Virus record (IMG/VR): IMGVR_UViG_3300042515_001753
Location: 169,887 to 233,886 of that record
DNA length: 64,000 bases
Source of the DNA: a virus
Direction: 5' to 3' (one strand)
The translations under genes were made by a program, and so were the position numbers. Within the stretch, counting starts at the first letter, position 1. Each line of letters begins with the position of its first letter. Below are positions 16,618-22,916 of the stretch, piece by piece. The notes under the pieces were generated by a model that had not been told where the DNA came from, did no database searches, and saw nothing but the letters and a program-made list of their open reading frames with translations.

Positions 16618-16888
16618 TACCCGTGAGTGGATTCGAACCACCGCTTGAGAGATTTTCTTACCACTATAGTTTTCACTACCCTTTCGGTTTGTGGTCTGGA
16701 CTATACCTTCATCATACCTTTCGGTTTAGATGTTCCCCGTCTAGTCTCTACACCTTCATCTTACGATGCTTGGCTCGGTATTGCCATTTTACAGGTTTCA
16801 CCGAATTTGAGGAATTGCACTCATAAGGTTTCCCAAATGAGGCTCAATTTTCATAAGTCTCTTGCCTCTTCCGCTGGGCTACACGGGC
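16618..16888 (-). tRNA. tRNA with UAA anticodon, interrupted by a group I intron
   Basis: Exons are 16855-16888 (34 nt) and 16618-16656 (39 nt). Joined, they give exactly 73 nt: acceptor GCCCGTG/CACGGGT, discriminator A73, T8 A9, D arm GCCC/GGC, anticodon stem AGAGA/TCTCT, loop CTTAAAA, variable loop CAAGC and T arm GGTGG-TTCGAAT-CCACT. The intron splits the loop between U34 and A35, the same place as in cyanobacterial and plastid trnL(UAA). The anticodon UAA should read the Leu codon UUA, but the body has a 5-nt variable loop (class I) whereas bacterial tRNA-Leu is class II. CCA is not encoded. Confidence 0.85.
16657..16854 (-). ncRNA. group I (IC3-like) self-splicing intron, 198 nt, no ORF
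   Basis: Starts after a U (P1 U-G wobble with the GAG of ATTGAGCC) and ends in G. Conserved core elements are in order: ATTGAGCC, P2 CTCAT/ATGAG with a GGGAAACC cap, CAAATTCGGTGAAACC, GGCAATACCGAGCCAAGC (Q), GTAGAGACTAGACGG (R), CCGAAAGG (P8 GNRA loop), AAGGTATAGTCC (S), and two further GNRA hairpins near the 3' end. Most closely resembles the cyanobacterial/plastid trnL(UAA) intron (ATTGAGCC, GGAAACC, GGCAAT-CC-GAGCCAA blocks shared). Confidence 0.9.
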
Positions 16889-16902
16889 TTGTGTATGAGA
16901 CT

Positions 16903-16931
16903 ATTATAACTCAAAGAGTCCTAATAGTCAA
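16903..16931 (-). promoter_or_regulatory. sigma70-type promoter for the intron-bearing tRNA
   Basis: TTGACT (16926-16931), an exact 17-bp spacer and TATAAT (16903-16908), tucked into the gap between two tRNA genes, about 15 bp before the split tRNA. Host RNA polymerase could use it early. Confidence 0.75.
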
Positions 16932-16932
16932 G

Positions 16933-17006
16933 TGCTCATTGTGGGAATCTAACCCACCTTCGGCGCTTTATGAGAACGCTGCATTCAAACAGATTGCTAA
17001 ATGAGC
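16933..17006 (-). tRNA. tRNA with CAU anticodon (Met or Ile2)
   Basis: Acceptor GCTCATT/AATGAGC pairs perfectly with discriminator A (16933). D stem GCA/TGC, anticodon stem GCGTT/AGCGC, loop CTCATAA with anticodon CAU, T stem GTGGG/CCCAC. The T loop is TTAGATT, departing from the usual TTCGAAT. It lacks the C1-A72 mismatch of initiator tRNA, so elongator Met or lysidine-modified Ile(AUA) are the options. Confidence 0.85.
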
Positions 17007-17010
17007 ATTC

Positions 17011-17033
17011 GCTATTCGCAAATGACGAATAGC
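17011..17033 (-). other. 8-bp hairpin between tRNA genes
   Basis: GCTATTCG and CGAATAGC with a 7-nt loop fill the 30-bp gap between the two upstream tRNA genes. There is no T-run, so a processing signal is more likely than a terminator. Confidence 0.5.
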
Positions 17034-17036
17034 AAT

Positions 17037-17123
17037 ACGAGTGCCTGGATTCGAACCAGGTCAAAGCCGCTAATCTGGCGGAAAGGCGTTATAAGTGCCC
17101 TCTGACTACCAAGTCTCACTCGC
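17037..17123 (-). tRNA. class II tRNA-like gene, anticodon uncertain (UAU if 7-nt loop)
   Basis: 87 nt with acceptor GCGAGTG/CACTCGT, a good T arm (CCTGG-TTCGAAT-CCAGG) and a long variable arm (CCGC-CAGATTA-GCGG) as in Leu/Ser/Tyr tRNAs. The anticodon arm is irregular: a 7-nt loop CTTATAA would give UAU but needs an A-C mismatch closing the stem, otherwise the loop has 9 nt. Position 8 is A instead of the near-universal T. It may be a diverged Leu-type tRNA or a decaying gene. Confidence 0.6.
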
Positions 17124-17125
17124 AT

Positions 17126-17145
17126 AAAAGTTGCCTTGAAGCAAC
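17126..17145 (-). terminator. weak hairpin and T-run before the tRNA cluster
   Basis: GTTGC/GCAAC hairpin (17130-17145) followed on the minus strand by CTTTTA. A second related GTTG/CAAC hairpin is at 17161-17176; both include AAGTTGCCTTGA on the plus strand. It could attenuate transcription after the antitoxin gene. Confidence 0.35.
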
Positions 17146-17171
17146 ATATAAGACCTATAAGTTGCCTTGAC

Positions 17172-17354
17172 TCAACAACCTTCTTCGTGGTCGGTGTGTA
17201 TTCGTATGAGGTCGTCTGCTTCTTTGTATTGTCTATAAGGAATCATCATAGCATCTCCGTGTTCGCTAGTAACAATAAAAGACTCTCCATTTTCCACTCT
17301 TTCTAGTAGATTATCAAAGTCTTCTTGAAATTCTTCTACCGTAAACTTTTCCAT
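17172..17354 (-). CDS. Phd/YefM-like antitoxin-type protein, orphan
   Basis: The 60-residue sequence follows the Phd/YefM pattern: VEEFQEDFDNLLERVENGESFIVTSEHGDAMMIPYRQY, i.e. the beta-alpha unit in which NGE and a turn precede a strand and an Ile-Pro-Tyr segment. Family members bind operator DNA and neutralise toxins. There is no toxin gene beside it, so it may instead neutralise a host toxin or act as a regulator; that is inference. It is in an early operon with the 61-residue gene behind the strong promoter at 17570. Confidence 0.6.
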   Translation of the reverse strand: MEKFTVEEFQEDFDNLLERVENGESFIVTSEHGDAMMIPYRQYKEADDLIRIHTDHEEGC

Positions 17355-17357
17355 TTA

Positions 17358-17543
17358 TCAAAGAGGATTTGAGTATGCAAGACAATCATCACTTACCTGA
17401 GCACGAACCACTTCCAGTACATTCATAAACTGGTCTGGAGTTTCACAATTCACAACTCGTTCACCACCCTCACTCGAATACAGATAGAACTTACGAGCAA
17501 GCGTATCGACAACACAACGGGTCAGGGTCTCTTCGGCAGGCAT
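17358..17543 (-). CDS. small hypothetical protein, 61 aa
   Basis: Begins MPAEETLTRCVVDTLARKFY and contains a short strand-rich core (FYLYSSEGGERVVNC) followed by a helix. The function is unknown. It is the first gene behind the consensus early promoter at 17570-17598 and is three bases from the Phd-like gene. Confidence 0.6.
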   Translation of the reverse strand: MPAEETLTRCVVDTLARKFYLYSSEGGERVVNCETPDQFMNVLEVVRAQVSDDCLAYSNPL

Positions 17544-17569
17544 CAGGCGTTTCGTTTGATTACCTAGGT

Positions 17570-17598
17570 ATTATAGGGCATCTGGGGGCAGGTGTCAA
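17570..17598 (-). promoter_or_regulatory. consensus sigma70 promoter
   Basis: TTGACA (17593-17598), 17-bp spacer, TATAAT (17570-17575), both hexamers perfect. Drives the 61-residue and Phd-like genes leftward, possibly on into the tRNAs. Confidence 0.85.
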
Positions 17599-17622
17599 GG
17601 GGTTTTGGGCACCAAATTGAGT

Positions 17623-17628
17623 TATAAT
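17623..17628 (+). promoter_or_regulatory. -10 element for the plus-strand oxygenase
   Basis: TATAAT 25 bp before the ATG at 17654, diverging from the minus-strand promoter at 17570. No convincing -35 is seen. Confidence 0.45.
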
Positions 17629-17653
17629 ACATAGTATAGAAAAAATAATAAGT

Positions 17654-18232
17654 ATGAGTGATTTTGTAAAAAAAGGTTGGTATTATCTTCCAAATATTAT
17701 TACCAAAGAAGAAGCAATACAAATCAAATATCAAAACTTATGTGGTGCTATAAATGATTTAGGTTCTTTAGAGGGACATTGGGACCCAGAAAGAGGTAGA
17801 GTTTTGACTTGTTATGCTCCACCTTCTTGCACCTTTGTAATGAAGAGAATTCAACCAGTTCTTGAAGATTTACTAGGTGAAGAACTCATTCCAACATATT
17901 GGTTCTCCACAACTTATCATAATGGTGGATGGATGAACTGCCATACTGATCGTCCTTCTTGTGAAGTATCAATCACTATGAATATCTGTGGTGATGCTTC
18001 TTGGCCAATTAAAATCAAAGACCTGACTGGTAAAACAATTAAAGCAGTTACACCAGTTGGAGATGGAGTTGCATACTTAGGAACACTTGTAGAGCACTGG
18101 AGAAGTCCTCTGAGAACTCACAATAATGATCGTTTTATGCAACTATTCCTACACTTTGTACGAAAGAATGGTCAGTACGTTGATTATGCTTATGATAAAA
18201 ATGAAAAATGCTATCAGTTACTCAACAGATAA
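17654..18232 (+). CDS. 2-oxoglutarate/Fe(II)-dependent oxygenase
   Basis: A 192-residue protein with NCHTDRPSCEVSITMNI (H97, D99) and LVEHWRSPL (distal H148), then R160 in a C-terminal strand (RFMQLFLHFV), matching a 2OG-Fe(II) oxygenase core. The RPSCEVS block is shared with the gene at 59926-60579, so the two are paralogues. It lies alone on the plus strand in a minus-strand region, has its own -10, and its end overlaps the converging fibre-chaperone gene by 15 bp, suggesting independent acquisition. Substrate unknown. Confidence 0.8.
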   Translation: MSDFVKKGWYYLPNIITKEEAIQIKYQNLCGAINDLGSLEGHWDPERGRVLTCYAPPSCTFVMKRIQPVLEDLLGEELIPTYWFSTTYHNGGWMNCHTDRPSCEVSITMNICGDASWPIKIKDLTGKTIKAVTPVGDGVAYLGTLVEHWRSPLRTHNNDRFMQLFLHFVRKNGQYVDYAYDKNEKCYQLLNR

Positions 18233-18748
18233 GGGGTCATTAATCATAGGAATCTGAGAAACTTCAGACCACCTATCATAAAGTCTTAAAACTTCTGAAT
18301 TGTCTTTTACAATTAGTGGTAATGGCGGAAATCCTTTGGGAAATGTTTGTGAAGAAGGAAGGTCTCTTAGTTCTTGTCTCCAGGTTTTAAAGTCAACGTC
18401 TAGTGATATTTCTTGTTCGGTTCCTTTAATTACAATCCAATCTGTAGTTGCAAGAATTTCATCACGAATTATACGAATTAAATCATATCTTTTCTTTTCT
18501 TCTCTTGAATCATAGAGATTTATTTCATTATCCCATTCTGATTGAGTCAATATCCAGAGTCCTTCTGTTGGATTTACAACAGTCTCATCAGGACAAGTAG
18601 ATAGTGAATATGGAACATTATTTTCATCTGTTAAGTCATAAATTCTTTCTAAACCTTCAATATTTGGAATCATATATCCTTGTGCTGGTGTTATCGCATA
18701 TTGACCAGTATCACGATTTATCCAATAGTGCTTAAGAAGTTTAGACAT
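18218..18748 (-). CDS. phage tail (fibre) assembly chaperone-like protein
   Basis: The C-terminal half (about 80-145) matches the tail assembly chaperone pattern: a helix RYDLIRIIRDEILATTDWIV, then acidic strands, FKTWRQELRDLPSSQTFPKGFPPLP. These proteins help fold or attach tail fibres. Its position just upstream of the Kelch-like fibre gene set supports this. The N-terminal part (HYWINRDTGQYAITPAQGYM) probably forms a virion-related beta domain. Confidence 0.65.
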   Translation of the reverse strand: MSKLLKHYWINRDTGQYAITPAQGYMIPNIEGLERIYDLTDENNVPYSLSTCPDETVVNPTEGLWILTQSEWDNEINLYDSREEKKRYDLIRIIRDEILATTDWIVIKGTEQEISLDVDFKTWRQELRDLPSSQTFPKGFPPLPLIVKDNSEVLRLYDRWSEVSQIPMINDPLSVE

Positions 18749-18752
18749 ATCT

Positions 18753-19415
18753 CTAGTAAACTTTTATTCCATATTTATCTTCAAGTTCTTTATCTTGCTC
18801 TGCTTTGGTTTTAATTCCTTGTATAGTCATCCAATTTACCATAGCATAACGAGTTCCTGAAATGACTGGTTCTACCTGATGAAGATAATATTGTGTTGAT
18901 GGAAAAGCAATAAGAAGCCCTGGTTCTGGACGTACTCTAATTCTTAAATCTGGAAATACAAAGTCTCCTCCCTCAAACTCATCATTTAGAAAAAGAACCG
19001 TAGATAAATCTCGTTCAACAGATTTTTTCCAAATGATAGTTCCATCTGGATTTTTCCACTGTGCTACTGCATCATAATGAGGTTTATAGTGACCTCCTTG
19101 TTCATAGACAAGAAGTTGTGGAAGTTCACTATCTCTTATCTTGAAATCATAAAAAGGATTAATAACGTGATGAACTATATTATCATAAAGTTCCTTAATC
19201 TGTGGCAATATTTCTATTATATCTGCAGATTTTACATCTCTGGAAGACCTATCAACTTTTCCGGGATTATCATCAAAAGTTTTATTTGCTTTATCTGGAT
19301 CAAATACACCCATTTGTTCTTGTGAAGAATTATTTGCGTGATTGATTAGGAAATCAATTGCATCTGATGTAAGAACTTTTGGTTGTATTAAAATATTTGC
19401 AAGAGTGTCATTCAT
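18753..19415 (-). CDS. prolyl-4-hydroxylase-type 2OG-Fe(II) oxygenase
   Basis: A 220-residue member of the P4H/PKHD group. KPHYDAV supplies H113-x-D115, FLNDEFEGGDFVFPD is the conserved mid-barrel turn, and YYLHQVEPVISGTRYAMVNWM supplies distal H179 and R189. All predicted ligands are present. Collagen-type P4Hs hydroxylate proline; whether this one acts on phage or host protein is unknown, though it is next to fibre genes. A CTAAATA late element lies 22 bp upstream. Confidence 0.85.
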   Translation of the reverse strand: MNDTLANILIQPKVLTSDAIDFLINHANNSSQEQMGVFDPDKANKTFDDNPGKVDRSSRDVKSADIIEILPQIKELYDNIVHHVINPFYDFKIRDSELPQLLVYEQGGHYKPHYDAVAQWKNPDGTIIWKKSVERDLSTVLFLNDEFEGGDFVFPDLRIRVRPEPGLLIAFPSTQYYLHQVEPVISGTRYAMVNWMTIQGIKTKAEQDKELEDKYGIKVY

Positions 19416-19436
19416 ATAAAGATGATATAGTTGTTG

Positions 19437-19443
19437 TATTTAG
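19437..19443 (-). promoter_or_regulatory. candidate late promoter CTAAATA
   Basis: CTAAATACAACAACTA on the minus strand, overlapping the stop of the Kelch-like gene. The identical element is at 22897, at the same distance (about 21 bp) from a start codon, which supports function. Confidence 0.55.
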
Positions 19444-20462
19444 ACTGATTGTCCTCCTGAAGTTGCTGCTATATTCTGTTTTGCTTGAGATAATTTAGGT
19501 ATTGGTACAAATACTGTTTCTGTAGAAAAATCTAAGCGATCAATTGTAGAAACATTAGTAAGAGGAGCGTCATTCCCACCACCAAAGTAACCATAAGAAA
19601 AATTTGAGGTTGCTGTTATATTAGATCTTCCCTGAGATAACTTAGGAGTTGGGGTTGTTACGATGTCTGTAGAGAAATCTAAACGATTTATGGTAGAAAT
19701 TAGAGTCGGTGCAACATAACCACCACCAAAATAAGCATAAGAAGCACTTGAGGTTGCTGCTAAAGTGGAATTTGTTGTAGATAACTTAGGCGTTGGAGTT
19801 GTTACAGATTCTGTAGAGAAATCTAATCGGTCTATGGTGGAAACATTATTAGTAAGAACAAAACCACCACCAAAGTAACCATAAAAACTACTTGAAGTTG
19901 CTGCTATACTCTGTTTTGCTTGAGATAACTTAGGCGTTGGAGTTGTGACTGTTTCTGTAGAAAAATGTAAACGGTCTATTGTGGATCTACGAATAACAGG
20001 AGGAAAAGTAAGTCCACCACCAAAGTAACCATAAAAACTACTTGAAGTTGCTGATAAACTGGTTCTGGCCGCAGTTAACTTAGGAGTTGGAGTTGTTACA
20101 GATTCTGTAGAGAAGTCCAGACGGTCTATGGTACTGAAAAGCAGGGGTCCAGCGCCGCCTCCACCAAAGTAACCGTAAAAACTACTTGAGGTTGCTGCTA
20201 AATTGGATTTTGCTACAGATAACTTTGGTGTTGGAGTTGTTATGATTTCTGTTGAAAACTCTAAACGGTCTATGGTACTGTTGGTGGGCAGCTGGCCACC
20301 ACCAAAATATCCAATACGAGCCTGCTCAGGCCAAGAAGCAAATTTATTATTTTGCTCTACGTTTTCTACTTGTTTTTCATAGACATCTCTTAGTCCAAAG
20401 ACATCTCCTACAAAATTTCCATATCTAGAAGGATTACCACCACTACCTCGAATGACTGGCAT
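19440..20462 (-). CDS. Kelch-like six-repeat tail protein 1
   Basis: 340 residues: an N-terminal anchor of about 50 residues ending in ASWPEQARI, then six repeats of about 48 residues. Each repeat runs YGYFGGG, a variable loop, STIDRLDFSTE, TVTTPTPKLS and AKSxxAATSSS, closely following the Kelch layout (diglycine strand, xDxx turn, lpxxR/K helix-turn). Six blades predict a beta-propeller. Loops between GGG and STIDR are the variable part, as expected for ligand-binding surfaces. Paralogues lie at 22917 and 24773. Receptor binding is inferred. Confidence 0.7.
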   Translation of the reverse strand: MPVIRGSGGNPSRYGNFVGDVFGLRDVYEKQVENVEQNNKFASWPEQARIGYFGGGQLPTNSTIDRLEFSTEIITTPTPKLSVAKSNLAATSSSFYGYFGGGGAGPLLFSTIDRLDFSTESVTTPTPKLTAARTSLSATSSSFYGYFGGGLTFPPVIRRSTIDRLHFSTETVTTPTPKLSQAKQSIAATSSSFYGYFGGGFVLTNNVSTIDRLDFSTESVTTPTPKLSTTNSTLAATSSASYAYFGGGYVAPTLISTINRLDFSTDIVTTPTPKLSQGRSNITATSNFSYGYFGGGNDAPLTNVSTIDRLDFSTETVFVPIPKLSQAKQNIAATSGGQSV

Positions 20463-20468
20463 TTTACG

Positions 20469-21317
20469 TTACTTCTTAAGCTCTGAATTAAATAACGAAC
20501 TTGTAATTTGTTTTGCTTCTTTTTGCTCAACACCAGAAAGAAGTTGCCGACTCATTCCTGTAATTTCTTCAATACCAGCAGCAACATTTTCTTGAAGTTT
20601 ATTTAAGAAATCAAGAGGATCAGTTGGATCTCCAAATGTTCCCTTTGTTCTATTTAAATCATCATCCATTACTGTGGGGGCACTTGCACGTCTCATAGAA
20701 CGAATATTACCAGCATTTACGCCAGTTTTTGCTTGAAGTAAATCATCTAATGCCTGATTAGACAATCTACGTTCCCAATAAACTGGTTGATCTTCAATAA
20801 ATTGTTCTCTTGTAATTAATTTTCCACCATTCAATTCAATCAGACGATTAATCAGTTTATCAAAAAACTCAAGTTCGTGTGCATAACACTTGAAGTTCTT
20901 AATTAAACCTTGAAGCATTCTATTAAAGTTAAATTCCTCAATATCATACCAACATAACTCTTCACCACCTTCACGAGTCTTCCACCAAATTGGTTGTGTC
21001 TTATCCTTCCCATCCCACTTATAATGAAATTCCCTTGCTTGTTTCTTTGCGTCAATAATTTGTTGAAGTAGTCCTTCTGCAGAACTTTTACGATTCACAA
21101 GTGCTGATTGAAATGCAGATGGAATTGTAAAGTTATCGTGAACAATAAATTTTTCAATTTGAAACTCTGAACGAGTATGTGATAATTCAGTTTCACTCTC
21201 ATTCCAACGATCTACTTCGTTGAGAACCTTAAACATAAACTCATTATTATCATCTAATACTTCTTTAGGAGTTGCAAGAGCAATTACCTCATAGTTATTT
21301 TGCATAGTGTTGTTCAT
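20469..21317 (-). CDS. hypothetical protein, 282 aa, within fibre cluster
   Basis: A charged, helical protein with several Trp (e.g. TQPIWWKTREGGEELCWYD) and a C-terminal segment with SMRRASAPTVMDDDLNRTKG. No catalytic motif, signal or membrane segment is seen. It begins seven bases after the Kelch-like gene's upstream neighbour and may be an accessory structural or assembly protein. No family is recognised. Confidence 0.55.
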   Translation of the reverse strand: MNNTMQNNYEVIALATPKEVLDDNNEFMFKVLNEVDRWNESETELSHTRSEFQIEKFIVHDNFTIPSAFQSALVNRKSSAEGLLQQIIDAKKQAREFHYKWDGKDKTQPIWWKTREGGEELCWYDIEEFNFNRMLQGLIKNFKCYAHELEFFDKLINRLIELNGGKLITREQFIEDQPVYWERRLSNQALDDLLQAKTGVNAGNIRSMRRASAPTVMDDDLNRTKGTFGDPTDPLDFLNKLQENVAAGIEEITGMSRQLLSGVEQKEAKQITSSLFNSELKK

Positions 21318-21322
21318 TTATT

Positions 21323-22876
21323 TTATCTTTTGGTATTTAGATTGTTTTCTACACAGAAGAATCCAGTCGTTTCATTATACTTTTGAACTTTTGTAATCTT
21401 AAAGTTTTTATTTTCTAAAAATTCAAACAAATCTTTAGATGTTTTATCACTCAAATCATTATGATACTCACCTACAATCTTTTCAACTTTAAATAATAAC
21501 TTTGATTTCATTAAAATTTCATATTCAGATCCTTCGGCATCTACTTTAAGTAAAGAAACCTTAGGAAAATTAATCAAAATATCATCAAGTCCTACAGTTT
21601 TGACTTTAGTTTTAAATTCACTTTTCTGATAAAAAGAGTGCATTCCAGTATTACTTCCAGGAATTATAGTAAGTTCTTTCTCTCTTTTCCTATCTAATAC
21701 TGCAAGATTATATGCCTGAAAACACTTATAATCTTTCAAATTATTCATAAGTTCTTCAAAATTCTTTGGTTCTGGTTCAAATGAATGAATTTGTTTGCAA
21801 CCTTTGTCCATACACAGTTGAGTGAAGTATCCTTTATGTGCTCCAATATCAATTACAACATCTTCTGGTGAAAAACTTTCTACCTGATATTCATTCTTTT
21901 GGTAGACTTGTTCATAAATCCAATTATCACCACAAACAAATTTTTGATTTGAGAACTGACCAATCAATTCTTTCCATACAGATGCCGACTTATTCCAATC
22001 ATAAGTTTCTCTTGTGAGTTTTGATAGGTCTTTTGTTGCATTATAAAAAGTCTCTGGTTCTTTATCAAAAAACTCAAAGCATCTTGAAACTTCTTCTGCA
22101 AACTCATTTATAAACTGAGATGATGGTTTCCATCCTGTTGGTGTATTCTCACCAGTCATAGAAATATATTTTCCTTTACCAAATGAAACTTCTGGAAGTG
22201 CTCCAATATTACTTGTAATTGGATAACAACCACAAGACATAGCCTCTGCTAATGAAAGACAGAAGGTTTCTTCCCATACATTTGGATGAACAAAGAATGC
22301 AGCATCCTGAATATGAGATACCAATTCTTCTCTTTCAATACAAGGTGAGTAAAGAACATTTGGAAGTGTCTTTAATTCTTGAATTGCTTCCAAGAACTCC
22401 TCTGTTTCTTGTTGAGTACTTCCAGCATTCTCATACAAAGACATAGAGGAGAAGACTTTAAGATGAGCATCTGGATGATTTTTAATCACTTGTTTCCAGA
22501 TTTTTGGAAGGGGTGTAATTCCTTTATGAGGAGCAGAAAAGAAGATTGCGGTCTTTGATTTGGGTTTTGATGATGGGACAAATATTGAATCTAATCCATA
22601 ATAAATCACCTTCAGTTTTTCTTCTGGTGCTCTTTTGTATTTGATATATTTCTGCCTTTCCCATTCCGAAAGACATACAATCGCACTTAACTGATTTGCG
22701 ACTGCAGGTAAATTTGCGTGTATTGGTTGGTCACAATTATCGTGTGCCCAGAGTATCTTAATTGGTTTTGATGATTCTAGAAGTTCTTGCGATGACCTTG
22801 CAATATGAACTTCTTGTGGAATATTGAGATGTTGTGAAAGATAATAAAAAGAACTTTCAGTTGCTCCAGACTTCAT
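21323..22876 (-). CDS. glycosyltransferase - FkbM methyltransferase fusion
   Basis: Residues about 1-330 look like a GT-B glycosyltransferase: the nucleotide-sugar signature HPNVWEETFCLSLAEAMSCG (the E-x7-E region) followed by CYPITSNIGALPEV. Residues about 350-510 form an FkbM-type SAM methyltransferase: VIDIGAHKGYFTQL (SAM loop), HSFEPEP, and LLKVDAEGSEYEIL. The ATG at 22876 is chosen over a longer frame reaching 22960 because a CTAAATA late element lies just upstream and the longer form overlaps the previous gene. It would transfer a sugar and methylate a glycan; target unknown. Confidence 0.8.
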   Translation of the reverse strand: MKSGATESSFYYLSQHLNIPQEVHIARSSQELLESSKPIKILWAHDNCDQPIHANLPAVANQLSAIVCLSEWERQKYIKYKRAPEEKLKVIYYGLDSIFVPSSKPKSKTAIFFSAPHKGITPLPKIWKQVIKNHPDAHLKVFSSMSLYENAGSTQQETEEFLEAIQELKTLPNVLYSPCIEREELVSHIQDAAFFVHPNVWEETFCLSLAEAMSCGCYPITSNIGALPEVSFGKGKYISMTGENTPTGWKPSSQFINEFAEEVSRCFEFFDKEPETFYNATKDLSKLTRETYDWNKSASVWKELIGQFSNQKFVCGDNWIYEQVYQKNEYQVESFSPEDVVIDIGAHKGYFTQLCMDKGCKQIHSFEPEPKNFEELMNNLKDYKCFQAYNLAVLDRKREKELTIIPGSNTGMHSFYQKSEFKTKVKTVGLDDILINFPKVSLLKVDAEGSEYEILMKSKLLFKVEKIVGEYHNDLSDKTSKDLFEFLENKNFKITKVQKYNETTGFFCVENNLNTKR

Positions 22877-22896
22877 AAAGAATAATGTAGTTGTTG

Positions 22897-22903
22897 TATT
22901 TAG
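22897..22903 (-). promoter_or_regulatory. candidate late promoter CTAAATA
   Basis: CTAAATACAACAACTA, identical to the element at 19437, about 21 bp before the ATG at 22876. Confidence 0.55.
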
Positions 22904-22916
22904 ATTGATTAGGTAC

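Noticed and set aside
16623-17004. Plus-strand frames over the tRNA cluster
   Set aside because: They are antisense to folded tRNAs and the intron.
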